Below, one piece after another: positions 37,272 to 46,499 of a stretch of 64,000 nt of DNA. The stretch is taken from assembly GCF_900141755.1 (NCBI RefSeq), contig NZ_LT670844.1, positions 2,852,001 through 2,916,000 of the forward strand, written 5' to 3'. The notes under the pieces were generated by a model. That model was not told the DNA's origin. It saw nothing but the letters and a program-made list of their open reading frames with translations, and ran no database searches. This DNA comes from Bradyrhizobium lablabi (GTDB taxonomy: Bacteria; Pseudomonadota; Alphaproteobacteria; Rhizobiales; Xanthobacteraceae). Each line of letters starts with the position of its first letter. The stretch's first letter is position 1. The translations under genes were made by a program, and so were the position numbers.

Positions 37272-37668
37272 GGTGCTTCTCCTTGGTAGGCTTCGGCTTA
37301 TTGTTCGGCTTGCGCGTACGTTGCGATCCGGCTTTCGCGGCCTGATTGGCCTTCAGTTCTTCCAGATAGTCGTCGAGGCGACCGAAATTCTCGTCCCAGA
37401 ACCGGCGGAAGCCTCCCAGCCAGCCATCGACTGCCCTCAGCGACACCGGCGCGATCCGGCACGGCCGCCACTGCGCCTCGCGGCCGCGCGAGATCAACCC
37501 GGCATGTTCCAGCACCTTGAGATGTTTCGAGATCGCCGGAAGGCTCATGTCGAACGGCTCGGCCAGTTCCATCACCGAGGTTTCGCCGAGCGTGAGCCGC
37601 GACAGGATTGCCCGCCGCGTCGGATCGGCAAGTGCGGCAAAAGTCGTGCTGAGCGGATCGGACGGCAT
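37252..37668 (-). CDS. ArsR-family transcriptional regulator
   Basis: A 138-residue winged-helix repressor: FAALADPTRRAILSRLTLGE, SVMELAEPFDMSLPAISKHL and LKVLEHAGLISRGREAQWR. There is no cysteine pair of the metal-sensing type. The C-terminus is very basic (RTRKPNNKPKPTKEKHRGRK). The open frame runs to 37872, but homology starts at 37668. It is translationally linked with the SRPBCC gene, and GGTTA repeats lie directly upstream. Confidence 0.9.
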   Translation of the reverse strand: MPSDPLSTTFAALADPTRRAILSRLTLGETSVMELAEPFDMSLPAISKHLKVLEHAGLISRGREAQWRPCRIAPVSLRAVDGWLGGFRRFWDENFGRLDDYLEELKANQAAKAGSQRTRKPNNKPKPTKEKHRGRKDR

Positions 37669-37685
37669 TCTGTGTTTAGCCTTCT

Positions 37686-37697
37686 GGTTAAATAACC
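37686..37697. promoter_or_regulatory. Candidate ArsR operator
   Basis: GGTTA-aa-TAACC is a hyphenated palindrome 18 nt before the ArsR start, with a further GGTTAAATA 12 nt beyond. Small and unproven, but well placed for autorepression. Confidence 0.45.
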
Positions 37698-37778
37698 TTT
37701 GGGTTAAATACGGCAGGCCGATATCGATGTCAAGCGCCGCGCGGCTCTCACCGGGCGGCGCCTTGTTCCCGTAGAAAC

Positions 37779-38210
37779 TCAGCCCTTCGCCGGCAACGCG
37801 TGTGCAAAGCTCCAGGAATGGCCGAACGGGTCCATGATGCGGGCATAGCGCGCGCCCCAAAATGCGTCCCACGGCGCCATGGTGACGACGGCGCCGGCGT
37901 CGGCGGCGCGTTGCACCGCCGCGTCGCAGTTCTCGACTTCGAGATGCATGGTGACCGAGGTTCCCTTGATCTGGTCGGGCGGATACACCGCGTCCACCAT
38001 GCCATGCCCGCCGCGGTGTTCGGGAAAGTCATCCATCAGGAAAATCCGCGCGCCGTTGACGCTAATTTCCGAATGCATCAGGCGTTTGCCGTCCTGCGCC
38101 GGCATTCGCATCACCTCGGAGGCGCCAAGCGCCTTCTTGTAGAATTCGATCGCAGCGTTGGCATCGTTGACGATGAGATGCGGCGTAACGGCTTGTACGG
38201 GGTCGGCCAT
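37779..38210 (-). CDS. VOC-family (PhnB-like) protein
   Basis: A 143-residue protein: VQAVTPHLIVNDANAAIEFY, KRLMHSEISVNGARIFLMDD and MDPFGHSWSF, the metal-site glyoxalase/PhnB pattern. GGAG lies 7 nt before the ATG at 38210. It is upstream of ArsR and SRPBCC on the same strand, but with its own leader. The substrate is unknown. Confidence 0.9.
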   Translation of the reverse strand: MADPVQAVTPHLIVNDANAAIEFYKKALGASEVMRMPAQDGKRLMHSEISVNGARIFLMDDFPEHRGGHGMVDAVYPPDQIKGTSVTMHLEVENCDAAVQRAADAGAVVTMAPWDAFWGARYARIMDPFGHSWSFAHALPAKG

Positions 38211-38329
38211 GTTCAAGCTCCTAGATTTTGAAAGCACGACACCATGACGAACGAGAAGTGTTGGTGCCGACAGGGGAGCCGTAAAAAATCTCCACGTCGT
38301 TCTCGCTTAAGCGGCGACGACGCGCGGGG

Positions 38330-38977
38330 CTAGGACCGCACCATCACGTCGATCGCACCCTTCACGATCGCTTCCAGCTCCTTGCGCGGTACCCGCGCCC
38401 GAGCCCGGATAGCGATGGTGTGGATGGTCGCGGACGCAAGCTGCGAAAGCACCACGGGATCGGCTGACGCCGGAAGCTCGCCTTTCTCCTTGGCGGAGCG
38501 GAAGCAAGCAGCGAATGCCTTGTCGAGTTCGGAAAATCCTTCCAGCACCATGCTGCGGATATCGGGGTCGAACACCGCTTCCGAGGCCGCCGTCATCACC
38601 GTGAAGCAGCCGCGCGGGCCGCTCTCGCCGGAAAGATAAATATCGAGCGCCACCGCGAAGATGCGCGCGAGGCGCTCGCGGATCGGCATTTCGTCCCGGA
38701 AAATTTCGAGCATCGCCTCGCGCGCGTCGGCGCGATAGCGCGCATAGCTCTTGATGTAGAGCTCGCGCTTGTCGCCGAACGCGCCATAAAGGCTCGGCCG
38801 GTTCATGCCGGTGGCGGCGCTGAGATCGTCGAGCGAAGTCGCCGCAAACCCGTCCTTGCGGAACAGATCGAGCGCCTTGCCGAGCGCGACCTCCGGCTCG
38901 TACGCGCGCGGCCGGCCCCGGCGCTTCGGCGTAACGGAATCAGGCTTAGCTGCCAGCTTTTTACTTTTTTGTACCAT
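38330..38977 (-). CDS. TetR-family regulator
   Basis: A 215-residue repressor with a basic N-terminal arm (VTPKRRGRPRAYEPEVAL). The helix-turn-helix is FAATSLDDLSAATGMNRPSL followed by YGAFGDKRELY. The C-terminal domain has the AcuR/NemR-like RGCFTVMTAASEAVF. It is divergent from the GST gene. A half-site of a long inverted repeat covers its start codon, so it probably represses both genes, perhaps in response to an electrophile that the GST removes. Confidence 0.88.
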   Translation of the reverse strand: MVQKSKKLAAKPDSVTPKRRGRPRAYEPEVALGKALDLFRKDGFAATSLDDLSAATGMNRPSLYGAFGDKRELYIKSYARYRADAREAMLEIFRDEMPIRERLARIFAVALDIYLSGESGPRGCFTVMTAASEAVFDPDIRSMVLEGFSELDKAFAACFRSAKEKGELPASADPVVLSQLASATIHTIAIRARARVPRKELEAIVKGAIDVMVRS

Positions 38978-39022
38978 TTCGCAAAAAATCCCTTGACGGC
39001 GTTTATATTATGCGAAATGGTA
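38972..39022. promoter_or_regulatory. Divergent promoter region with inverted operator half-sites
   Basis: TACCATTTCGCA (38972-38983) and TGCGAAATGGTA (39011-39022) are perfect inverted copies, and the match extends outward to 17 of 18 positions. Their centres are 39 nt apart, nearly four helical turns, with TTGACG between them. The left copy overlaps the tetR start, while the right one lies 54 nt before the GST start. Confidence 0.65.
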
Positions 39023-39075
39023 TAAAAATCAACCCTGGTCAAAAACGCCGGACCAAACCGCCAAGGAGGCTTCCC

Positions 39076-39720
39076 ATGGACCTGTATTTCTCGCCGCTGG
39101 CCTGCTCGCTGGCGACCCGCATCGCGCTGTACGAAGCCGGCACCGACGCCAATTATCTTGAGGTCGATCCGAAGACCAAGGTGGTGCAGAACGACGGCTC
39201 GGATTTTTATCAGGTCAACCCGCTCGGGCTAGTGCCGACGCTGCGCACCGATGACGGACTGGTGCTCACCGAGAACGCGGCGATCCTGCAATATGTCGCC
39301 GACCGCTTTCCGCAGGCCGGCATCTCAGCCGGACCCGGCATGGAGCGCAGCCGGCTGCATCAATGGCTCTGCTTCATCGGCACCGAACTGCACAAGGGCT
39401 TGTTCGTGCCGGTGCTCGACAAGAAGGCGCCGCCGGAAATGAAGACCTACATCCTCGGCAAGGGCCTGTCGCGGCTCGATTACCTCGAAAATTATCTCAA
39501 GGGCCGCGAATTCCTGCTCGACCATTTCAGCGTCGCCGACGCCTACCTCGTCACCGTCATCAACTGGACCATGGCGACGCCGCCGATCGAACTGGCCAAA
39601 TGGCCTGTTGTGAAGGCTTATTACGAACGGCTGCGCGCGCGGCCCAGCATCGCGAGAGCGGTCGCGGAAGAGTTCAAGCTCTATCAGGCCGAGCAAGCAC
39701 GCCATCAGGCGGCGGCGTAG
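39076..39720 (+). CDS. Glutathione S-transferase
   Basis: A 214-residue GST of the beta/YfcG-like kind. It starts MDLYFSPLACSLATRIALYE, with the glutathione motif VLTENAAILQYVADRFP and the C-terminal FSVADAYLVTVINWTM. AAGGAGG lies 6 nt before ATG 39076. The open frame from 39010 would cross the operator and is rejected. Expression is probably controlled by the divergent TetR. Confidence 0.93.
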   Translation: MDLYFSPLACSLATRIALYEAGTDANYLEVDPKTKVVQNDGSDFYQVNPLGLVPTLRTDDGLVLTENAAILQYVADRFPQAGISAGPGMERSRLHQWLCFIGTELHKGLFVPVLDKKAPPEMKTYILGKGLSRLDYLENYLKGREFLLDHFSVADAYLVTVINWTMATPPIELAKWPVVKAYYERLRARPSIARAVAEEFKLYQAEQARHQAAA

Positions 39721-39734
39721 GCGTTATCTCTCAC

Positions 39735-39861
39735 CGAATCGTCCCCGCGAAAGCGGGGACCCATAACCACCAGCGGCGTGATTTAAGGAAGTCGTCGTAC
39801 ACCACGCTGCAACGGAAAATTCCCGGCGTATGGGCCCCCGCTTTCGCGGGGGCGACACCGG
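39735..39861. repeat. Palindromic repeat (GTCCCCGCGAAAGCGGGGAC type)
   Basis: Left GTCCCCGCGAAAGCGGGGAC and right GGGCCCCCGCTTTCGCGGGG pair with themselves and with each other around a short core. It belongs to the family seen at 36641 and 45420. Confidence 0.85.
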
Positions 39862-39877
39862 AATTTTAGTTACACCA

Positions 39878-40345
39878 TCAAAACGGGCTCTCGCCCAACC
39901 CCGGGACATCCGCAGGCCTTGGACCAGGTGCTGCCCAGCGAAAGCGGCGGTCGGCTTCGGTAATCGTAACATCGTTGATGCTGGCTTCGCGGCGGCGCAT
40001 CAGGCCGTGCTCATCGAACTCCCATTGTTCGTTGCCGTAGGAGCGATGCCACTGCCCGGCATCGTCATGCCACTCGTATTGAAAGCGCACCGCGATGTGG
40101 TTCCCGTCGAACGCCCAGAGATCCTTGATCAGGCGATACTCATGCTCTTTCGCCCATTTGCGGGTGAGGAAGGCTATGATCGCGGCGCGGCCTTCAAAAA
40201 ATTCCGAGCGGTTGCGCCAACGGCTGTCCTCGGTATAGGCCAGCGCCACGCGCTCGGGATCCCTGGAATTCCAGGCGTCCTCGGCCATGCGGGCTTTTTG
40301 GGCGGCGGTTTCTCTGGTGAACGGCGGAAGCGGCGGACGCGACAT
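39878..40345 (-). CDS. DUF1348 nuclear-transport-factor-2-like protein
   Basis: A 155-residue protein with [40 protein letters not shown] and [20 protein letters not shown], the hallmark of the DUF1348 branch of NTF2-like proteins. The function is unknown. GAGG lies 5 nt before ATG 40345. It is downstream of ybgC on the same strand. Confidence 0.9.
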   Translation of the reverse strand: MSRPPLPPFTRETAAQKARMAEDAWNSRDPERVALAYTEDSRWRNRSEFFEGRAAIIAFLTRKWAKEHEYRLIKDLWAFDGNHIAVRFQYEWHDDAGQWHRSYGNEQWEFDEHGLMRRREASINDVTITEADRRFRWAAPGPRPADVPGLGESPF

Positions 40346-40410
40346 GGGAACCTCAAGGGTTTGCGAGAGTGGTCGCCTGCATCTAGTGACGAGATGGCAA
40401 GTTGCCATCG

Positions 40411-40863
40411 CTAGATCAGATCGGCCTTCAGCAGCACCCGCAGCGACTTCGGGATCGGCTGCGCCCGGCCCTCGCTGATGAAGGCGACGCGGACTTGCGC
40501 TTTCACCAGCAAATGCTCGCCGCGGCGCACCTCCTGCGCCAGCGTGATGGAAGCGCCCTTCACCGCGACCGGCCAGGTCACGATGTCGAGCACGTCATCC
40601 ATTCGCGCGGGTCTTAGGTAATCGATCTGCATCGAGCGCACCACGAAGGCAAATCCCGGGGTTTCCGTCTGCGCTTCCGCGAACAGCGCATGCTGTTCAG
40701 CACCCATCAGCCGCAGATGATTGGTGCGGCCGCGCTCCATGAAGCGCAGATAATTGGCGTGGTAGACGATGCCGGAGAAATCGGTGTCCTCGTAAAAGAC
40801 CCGGACCTGCATGTGATGGCGGCCGTCGCGGATTACGCCGTCGAGATGGGCAGTCTTAGTCAT
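40411..40863 (-). CDS. ybgC: Tol-Pal-associated acyl-CoA thioesterase YbgC
   Basis: A 150-residue hot-dog-fold thioesterase. The catalytic aspartate is in [33 protein letters not shown] and [20 protein letters not shown] complete the fold. It hydrolyses short acyl-CoA esters and is usually encoded just upstream of tolQ. Here it is about 26 kb from tolQ and starts 4 nt after the vapC stop. Its ribosome-binding site is poor, so translation may depend on vapC. Confidence 0.93.
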   Translation of the reverse strand: MTKTAHLDGVIRDGRHHMQVRVFYEDTDFSGIVYHANYLRFMERGRTNHLRLMGAEQHALFAEAQTETPGFAFVVRSMQIDYLRPARMDDVLDIVTWPVAVKGASITLAQEVRRGEHLLVKAQVRVAFISEGRAQPIPKSLRVLLKADLI

Positions 40864-40867
40864 GACA

Positions 40868-41233
40868 TCAAGACCGGACTGAAAGAGTCAAACGTACTGC
40901 GGCCGCAAATAATCGCTTGTCTCTCGACCACAACGAAGTTCCAGGCGTCAAACTCACTGCCGCCAGAAGATGGACGTCGATATAACCCAATCCTTGCCCC
41001 GCAAGCGAGAAGTTAGAGATGAACTCGAGAACCTCCTCATGAGATGCCACGTTGGCAACTGGCAAGAAGCTCAGCATCAACAGTACTTCGTCGCGATTTC
41101 GCAGATGGCCTACTGCAACTTCGCCGACGACGAACGGATGAGTGGATACTTGCTGAACGTCAAGGAGCCGCGTTAAGCCTGCATCTTTGCTGCGGAGGTG
41201 ATCGACCCAGATTGAGGTGTCGACCAGGATCAA
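40868..41233 (-). CDS. vapC: VapC-type PIN-domain toxin
   Basis: A 121-residue PIN ribonuclease. Acidic residues are present in MILVDTSIWVDHL, VVGEVAVGHL and LGYIDVHLLAAVSL, and the final SRDKRLFAAA is typical of VapC. VapC toxins usually cut tRNA or rRNA. Four bases overlap the antitoxin stop. Nothing suggests inactivation. Confidence 0.92.
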   Translation of the reverse strand: MILVDTSIWVDHLRSKDAGLTRLLDVQQVSTHPFVVGEVAVGHLRNRDEVLLMLSFLPVANVASHEEVLEFISNFSLAGQGLGYIDVHLLAAVSLTPGTSLWSRDKRLFAAAVRLTLSVRS

Positions 41234-41421
41234 CGGGGTCGCCGGCGCGGGATCGGGCGAAGTTGAGGCTCGGTGCCGCCGAGCCGCGCCAGCCGACGGG
41301 CCGCTTCACGTTCAATCAGCGCTTTGAGTGCCTCGCGAAGAAGGGCCGACCTTTCGTGAACATTGGTCAATTGCTCGGCGCGGGCGAGCAATTCATCGTC
41401 GAGAGCTACCGTCGTACGCAT
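41230..41421 (-). CDS. vapB: VapB-type antitoxin, ribbon-helix-helix
   Basis: A 63-residue protein beginning MRTTVALDDELLARAEQLTN, followed by ERSALLREALKALIEREAAR. This is the RHH DNA-binding fold, and the basic tail RPIPRRRPR probably contacts VapC. It overlaps vapC by 4 nt. Repeats in the AT-rich leader at 41425-41500 may be operators, but none is convincing. Confidence 0.9.
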   Translation of the reverse strand: MRTTVALDDELLARAEQLTNVHERSALLREALKALIEREAARRLARLGGTEPQLRPIPRRRPR

Positions 41422-41535
41422 CCGATTTTCTCCGAGGCACCAAATATAGCATCATCTGATGCACATTTCCATGCCCACTCTTCCCTCAAAACTCGGGTAA
41501 TCCGCGTGATGCTGCTGCACAGACACAGCAGCGGT

Positions 41536-42456
41536 CTAAGCCGCGGCCGGAGCCGATCCGCCCAGCGTCACCAGCACGATCTCCGGCGGGACGCCGAGGC
41601 GGAACGGCATGATGCTGCAGCCGAGGCCGCCGGAGACGATGACGTCGCAATTGGCCCTTGTGTGGCCATAGGCGAACCGGTTGCCGTAACGCGACGGCAC
41701 CACCGGCGACCAGCCGAACAACCGAATTTGGCCACCATGGGTATGGCCGGACAGCTGCAGCGCCACCCGCTCCGGCACCCGCACCGCCACGTCGGGCTCG
41801 TGCGCCAAAAGAATGAGCGGCGCATCGTCGGTCACTTTCGCCAACGTCGCTGCGAGATCATCGACGCCGATGCGCGGAACGGGGCGGAAACGCCGTGCCG
41901 GAACATAGGCCAGTTGATCGCCGAGCCCGGCGAGCCAGAACGGACGCCCGTCTTTGGTCAGGCGCATCGCGTCGTTCTCATAAACCGGAATACCGACCGC
42001 TTCGAGCGCGCGCCGGGCGTTGGTCAACCCGCGTCCTTCCCGTTGCACGGTCTTGTCTTCCCACCAATCATGATTGCCGAGGATCGCATGGACGCCGAGC
42101 GGAGCCTTTAGTCTGGCCAGCACCGGCGCCCATTCGTCCGCCGGAATGAAACTCGTCACGTGGCGATGGCCGGCGACATAATCGCCGAGCATCACGATGA
42201 TATCCGCGTTGAGTGCGTTGGTGCGCTCGACGATCGACTGGATGTGTTCCAGCGACATCCAGGGATCGCAGGCATGCAGGTCAGCAATGACGGCGATCTT
42301 GAGCTGGAGACCAGCGGGCCATCGCGGCGGCTGGATGTCATAGCGCGTAATATCAAGCCGCAGCTCGGGCTCGATACCAAAACCGTATGCCGCGGTCGTG
42401 GCGCTGAAAGCACCGAACCCGGCAAAGAAACGAAAGAACTGGCGGCGCGAGATCAT
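41536..42456 (-). CDS. Metallophosphoesterase (YkuE/LpxG-like)
   Basis: A 306-residue calcineurin-type phosphoesterase with an N-terminal twin-arginine-like or membrane segment (MISRRQFFRFFAGFGAFSAT). The metal motifs are IADLHACDP, VMLGDYVAG, ILGNHDWW, LAHEPD and SGHTHGGQIRLFG. Members hydrolyse nucleoside-diphosphate lipids or remain uncharacterised. It follows ruvB by 90 nt on the same strand. Confidence 0.9.
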   Translation of the reverse strand: MISRRQFFRFFAGFGAFSATTAAYGFGIEPELRLDITRYDIQPPRWPAGLQLKIAVIADLHACDPWMSLEHIQSIVERTNALNADIIVMLGDYVAGHRHVTSFIPADEWAPVLARLKAPLGVHAILGNHDWWEDKTVQREGRGLTNARRALEAVGIPVYENDAMRLTKDGRPFWLAGLGDQLAYVPARRFRPVPRIGVDDLAATLAKVTDDAPLILLAHEPDVAVRVPERVALQLSGHTHGGQIRLFGWSPVVPSRYGNRFAYGHTRANCDVIVSGGLGCSIMPFRLGVPPEIVLVTLGGSAPAAA

Positions 42457-42545
42457 GAATGGTTAATTGTGATGCACGCTTACGCTAAGCACGGATTGCA
42501 GCTTAATTGGGGTAGGTTTGTGCAGAAAGCCAGCAGCCGCGCGCG

Positions 42546-43595
42546 TTAACCATCATCGTCGCCGTTGCCGAACAATCCGAACTGCGCCGGATCGCGCGCG
42601 GGCTCGGCGAGACCAAGATGGCGGAAGGCGTGCGAGGTCAGAAGCCTGCCGCGCGGGGTGCGCTGCAGATAGCCGCACTGAATCAAAAACGGCTCGATGA
42701 TGTCCTCGATCGCATCGCGCGGCTCCGACAGCGCCGCCGCCATGGTTTCGACGCCGACCGGGCCGCCGCCGTAATTCATCGCGATGGTCGAGAGATAGCG
42801 CCGGTCCATGGCATCGAGGCCGGCGCCGTCGACCTCGAGCGCGCTCAGCGCGTTGTCGGCAATCGCACGGTCGATCGCGGCGGCATCGGCCGCGGAAGCA
42901 AAATCGCGCACCCGCCGCAACAACCGTCCGGCGATCCGCGGCGTGCCGCGGGCGCGGCGCGCGATCTCGTTGGCGCCATCGCTCGTCATGCCGATCTTGA
43001 GCACGCGCGCGCCGCGGGTGACGATCTTCTCCAGTTCCTCTTCGGTGTAGAAATTCAGCCGCACCGGGATGCCAAAACGGTCGCGCAGCGGATTGGTCAG
43101 AAGCCCGGCGCGCGTGGTCGCACCAACGAGCGTGAATTTTGCCAATTCGATCTTGACCGAGCGCGCCGCCGGTCCCTCGCCGATGATGAGGTCGAGCTGA
43201 AAGTCCTCCATCGCCGGATAAAGCACTTCCTCCACCGCCGGGCTCAGGCGATGGATTTCATCGATGAATAGCACGTCGCGCTCTTCGAGATTGGTCAGAA
43301 GGGCGGCGAGATCGCCGGCCTTGGCGATCACGGGACCGGAGGTTGCGCGAAAGCCGACGCCTAATTCGCGCGCCACGATCTGCGCCAGCGTGGTCTTGCC
43401 GAGACCGGGGGGGCCTACGAACAGCACATGGTCCAGCGCCTCGCCCCGCTTGCGCGCGGCCTCGATGAAGATCGAGAGATTGGCGCGCGCCTGCGCTTGT
43501 CCAACGAACTCCGACAGAAGTTGCGGGCGCAGCGCGGTGTCGGGCACATCCTCGGTGCGGCGCTCAGGCGTGATGATGCGGGAGGGCGGGGTCAT
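42546..43595 (-). CDS. ruvB: Holliday junction ATPase RuvB
   Basis: A 349-residue AAA+ branch-migration motor. Walker A is GPPGLGKTT, Walker [10 protein letters not shown], and sensor 1 is in [13 protein letters not shown]. The winged-helix end has [20 protein letters not shown] and the arginine-rich [12 protein letters not shown]. The frame opens further to 43796, but the protein begins at [16 protein letters not shown]. It overlaps the upstream membrane-protein gene by 4 nt. Confidence 0.98.
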   Translation of the reverse strand: MTPPSRIITPERRTEDVPDTALRPQLLSEFVGQAQARANLSIFIEAARKRGEALDHVLFVGPPGLGKTTLAQIVARELGVGFRATSGPVIAKAGDLAALLTNLEERDVLFIDEIHRLSPAVEEVLYPAMEDFQLDLIIGEGPAARSVKIELAKFTLVGATTRAGLLTNPLRDRFGIPVRLNFYTEEELEKIVTRGARVLKIGMTSDGANEIARRARGTPRIAGRLLRRVRDFASAADAAAIDRAIADNALSALEVDGAGLDAMDRRYLSTIAMNYGGGPVGVETMAAALSEPRDAIEDIIEPFLIQCGYLQRTPRGRLLTSHAFRHLGLAEPARDPAQFGLFGNGDDDG

Positions 43596-44089
43596 GCGGG
43601 CAGGATAGCACGAGACAGCGGCTTGGTGAGCCACCAACAAAGAGTGGTCGGCAGGATTGCGAGCACCGCGAGCATGGCAAATGCCACGAGCACCTGCCCC
43701 GCGTCTGGCAACATGGCGGCCGAAGATTCCTCGAGGATGGTGCCGGACACGATAACGCCGATAATCGCGATGGCCACGGCGAGCCACGCCACCCACAGCG
43801 CGTTCTTCCCGGCATAGACCGCGGCCAAGGCGAAAATCAATCCCGCCACGGCTGACGGCGGGAATGAGGCCAGCACCGTTGCGACAGCGAGCAGCAACGC
43901 CGCGATCGAAACCATGGTGCCCAGCGCCTTAAGACCTACAAAAGCGAGAACGAGCTGCAGGATCGGTGCGCCTAACCCGGCGATGATCAGCAGAATAAGC
44001 GCCGCGAAGGCTATCGGCCCCACGACCGAAAATATCATGGTGATGCCGATCACCCGCGCCAGGCGATGGAATAAAGCACCAACGCTCAC
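43592..44089 (-). CDS. Unassigned membrane protein between ruvA and ruvB
   Basis: A 165-residue protein with about five membrane segments: [78 protein letters not shown] and [18 protein letters not shown]. It overlaps ruvA and ruvB by 4 nt each, so it is translated in step with both. I recognise no family, and no known RuvAB partner has this form. Confidence 0.75.
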   Translation of the reverse strand: MSVGALFHRLARVIGITMIFSVVGPIAFAALILLIIAGLGAPILQLVLAFVGLKALGTMVSIAALLLAVATVLASFPPSAVAGLIFALAAVYAGKNALWVAWLAVAIAIIGVIVSGTILEESSAAMLPDAGQVLVAFAMLAVLAILPTTLCWWLTKPLSRAILPA

Positions 44090-44703
44090 TTCGCCAATTC
44101 CTTCAGCCCGAGCCGGATGAGCTGCGCGGTCTCGGCGCCCTCACCGGCGCTGCGCGAAGCCGACGCAATCGCGGCCGCCGCCTGCGGCTGGCCGTAGCCG
44201 AGATTGACCAGCGCCGAGATCGCGTCGGTGACCGGGCGCGGCGCGCGGGAATCGTCGATCGCGCCGGACAGATGCACCAGCGCCGGATCGACATTGGCAA
44301 AGGCGGGTGCCTTGTCCTTCAATTCGGTGACGATGCGCTCGGCCACTTTCGGGCCGACGCCCGGCGTGCGCGTCACTGCCGCCTTGTCGCGCAGCGCGAT
44401 CGCGTTGGCGAGATCGGACGGCGGCAAGGTGCCGAGCACGGCGAGCGCGACCTTGGCGCCGACGCCCTGCACCGTCTGCAACAGCCGAAACCATTCGCGC
44501 TCGACATCGCTGCGAAAGCCGAACAGTTTTATCTGGTCCTCGCGCACATACGTCTCGATCGAGAGCACGGCGGCCTCCCCGGCCGCCGGCAGCGCCTGCA
44601 GCGTGCGGCTCGAGCAATGCACCTGATAGCCGACGCCGCCGACGTCGAGAATGACAAAATCCTCGCCGTAGCTGTCGATCAGGCCTTTTAGTTTACCGAT
44701 CAT
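44086..44703 (-). CDS. ruvA: Holliday junction-binding protein RuvA
   Basis: A 205-residue protein that tetramerises on the four-way junction and loads RuvB. The N-terminal OB fold has [20 protein letters not shown]. Two helix-hairpin-helix motifs are [16 protein letters not shown] and [18 protein letters not shown], and the C-terminal RuvB-binding domain includes [16 protein letters not shown]. It is separated from ruvC by a palindromic repeat. Confidence 0.98.
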   Translation of the reverse strand: MIGKLKGLIDSYGEDFVILDVGGVGYQVHCSSRTLQALPAAGEAAVLSIETYVREDQIKLFGFRSDVEREWFRLLQTVQGVGAKVALAVLGTLPPSDLANAIALRDKAAVTRTPGVGPKVAERIVTELKDKAPAFANVDPALVHLSGAIDDSRAPRPVTDAISALVNLGYGQPQAAAAIASASRSAGEGAETAQLIRLGLKELAK

Positions 44704-44737
44704 GATGAGGACTCGGAAAGGCCAGGCACATCTCGCT

Positions 44738-44824
44738 CGTCATGCCCGGGCTTGTCCCGGGCATCCACGTCTTTCTTGCCGATGTCCCCGACGTGGATGG
44801 CCGGGACAAGCCCGGCCATGACGG
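44738..44824. repeat. Palindromic repeat (CGTCATGCCCGGGC type) between ruvC and ruvA
   Basis: CGTCATGCCCGGGCTTGTCC on the left pairs with GGACAAGCCCGGCCATGACG on the right, and CCACGTCTT with GACGTGG inside. It is the intact version of the element split by the IS at 32.6-33.9 kb. Confidence 0.88.
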
Positions 44825-44844
44825 CTGAGAGCGATGCGCGGACA

Positions 44845-45372
44845 TCATACCCCGACCATCCTCAGCCGCAGCGGGGTGCTCTGGCGGTGATGCGCATGGG
44901 TAATCGCAATGGCGAGCGCATCGGCGGCGTCGGGCGATTTCGGTTCGGCCTTCGGCAGCAGGATTTTCAGCATCACCAGAACCTGGTTCTTGTCGGCGTG
45001 GCCGGCGCCGACCACGGTCTTCTTGACCTGGTTTGGCGCGTATTCGGCAACCGATATCCCGAACATCGCCGGCGCCAGCATCGCAACCCCCCTCGCCTGC
45101 CCGAGTTTTAAGGTAGCGACACCGTCTTTATTGACAAAGGTCTGCTCGACCGCGGCTTCCGCCGGCTTGAAATCGCCGAGCACGGCCGCGAGCCCCTCGT
45201 GGATCGCGAGCAGGCGGCTCGCCAGCGGCAGGCTGTCAGCCGGTTCCACCGAGCCGCAGCCGAGGAAAGTCAGCCGGTTGCCCTCGATCTCGATCACGCC
45301 CCATCCGGTGCGGCGCAGGCCCGGATCGATGCCAAGGATGCGGACGGGGTGGCGAATCGGCGGTGGGGTCAT
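44845..45372 (-). CDS. ruvC: Crossover junction endodeoxyribonuclease RuvC
   Basis: A 175-residue resolvase. The catalytic acidic residues occur in [29 protein letters not shown] and [15 protein letters not shown], the RNase H-like set. It nicks Holliday junctions symmetrically after RuvAB migration. It is flanked by repeats on both sides, so it may be transcribed separately from ruvA. Confidence 0.97.
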   Translation of the reverse strand: MTPPPIRHPVRILGIDPGLRRTGWGVIEIEGNRLTFLGCGSVEPADSLPLASRLLAIHEGLAAVLGDFKPAEAAVEQTFVNKDGVATLKLGQARGVAMLAPAMFGISVAEYAPNQVKKTVVGAGHADKNQVLVMLKILLPKAEPKSPDAADALAIAITHAHHRQSTPLRLRMVGV

Positions 45373-45419
45373 GGGGTAGTGATAGCGCCGGAGCCGGGTC
45401 GGCGAAATAGACCACCAGT

Positions 45420-45522
45420 CGTCATCACCCGCGAAAGCGGGTGATCCAGTACGCCGAGGCCTCTCGGTTCAATCGCAACTGCTCCGGAATACTGGATCGC
45501 CCGGTCAAGCCGGGCGACGACA
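45420..45522. repeat. Palindromic repeat (GTCATCACCCGCGAAAGCGGGTGA type)
   Basis: ATCACCCGCGAAAGCGGGTGAT is a perfect hairpin. GATCCAGTA..TACTGGATC and CGTC/GACG pair across, and the right end has GCCCGGTCAAGCCGGGC. It lies between yebC and ruvC. Confidence 0.85.
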
Positions 45523-45546
45523 CCTGTGTGTGTGGCGCCCGGCGCC

Positions 45547-46293
45547 CTATCCGCCCATCTTCGCAACAAGCGCGTCGGAAACCTCGAAATTGGCGTAGAC
45601 GTTTTGGACGTCGTCGTGCTCGTTCAGGAGATCGATCAACTTCAACAGCTTCTCGCCGGTTTCGTCGTCCACCGGAACCGTGTTCTGCGGCTTCCAGGTC
45701 AGCGCCGACTTGCGGGGTTCGCCGAATTTCGCTTCCAGCGCCTTTGCCACCTCGCGAAACGTCTCCGGCGAGGCGTAGATCTCGTGGCCGTTTTCGCTCG
45801 ACGACACGTCGTCGGCGCCGGCCTCGATCGCCGCCTCGAGCATTGCATCGTCGGAGGCGGCCTTGGCGTCGTATTCGATGATGCCAGTGCGATCGAACAT
45901 GAAGGCGACCGAGCCGGTTTCGCCGAGATTGCCGCCCGCCTTGGTGAAATAGGACCGGATGTCCGATGCCGCGCGGTTGCGGTTGTCGGTCAGCGCCTCG
46001 ACGATCACGGCAACCCCGCCCGGACCATAGCCCTCGTAGCGGATCTCGTCGTAATTCTCGCTATCGCTGCCGCTCGCCTTCTTGACCGCGCGCTCGATCG
46101 AGTCCTTCGACATGTTTTCCTGGCGGGCGGAAATGATCGCCGCGCGCAGCCGCGCGTTCATCGAAGGATCGGGCTGGCCCATCTTGGCCGCCACCGTGAT
46201 TTCCCGCGCCAGCTTACTGAAAAGCTTCGACTTCTGGGCATCCTGCCGGCCCTTGCGGTGCATGATGTTCTTGAACTGGGAATGTCCGGCCAT
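45547..46293 (-). CDS. YebC/PmpR-family DNA-binding protein
   Basis: A 248-residue protein starting [20 protein letters not shown], followed by [20 protein letters not shown] and [20 protein letters not shown]. These are the conserved blocks of YebC, which acts as a transcriptional regulator or in the rescue of ribosomes stalled on polyproline. Its place beside ruvC is conserved in many bacteria. The length is normal. Confidence 0.96.
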   Translation of the reverse strand: MAGHSQFKNIMHRKGRQDAQKSKLFSKLAREITVAAKMGQPDPSMNARLRAAIISARQENMSKDSIERAVKKASGSDSENYDEIRYEGYGPGGVAVIVEALTDNRNRAASDIRSYFTKAGGNLGETGSVAFMFDRTGIIEYDAKAASDDAMLEAAIEAGADDVSSSENGHEIYASPETFREVAKALEAKFGEPRKSALTWKPQNTVPVDDETGEKLLKLIDLLNEHDDVQNVYANFEVSDALVAKMGG

Positions 46294-46499
46294 GCGGTCT
46301 CTCTTAGGTCTTCATCCGGTAACTAAACGGGGGTGGGAGAGCGCGGCGTTATAGGCCCGGAAACCGTCAAAATCAAAGATTCGGCGGTCATTTCGGTATA
46401 CAGGTAGTGCCTTCTGCCGGAATATGAGGCAATCGTTAACTATGACTTCACGCCCAAATGCGAGGATGACGTCCTCATTGCAAGTGCCCGAGAGAGCCC

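Noticed and set aside
36641..45522. Palindromic repeats as a CRISPR array
   Set aside because: Units are dispersed singly between genes, have no regular spacers and no cas genes nearby.
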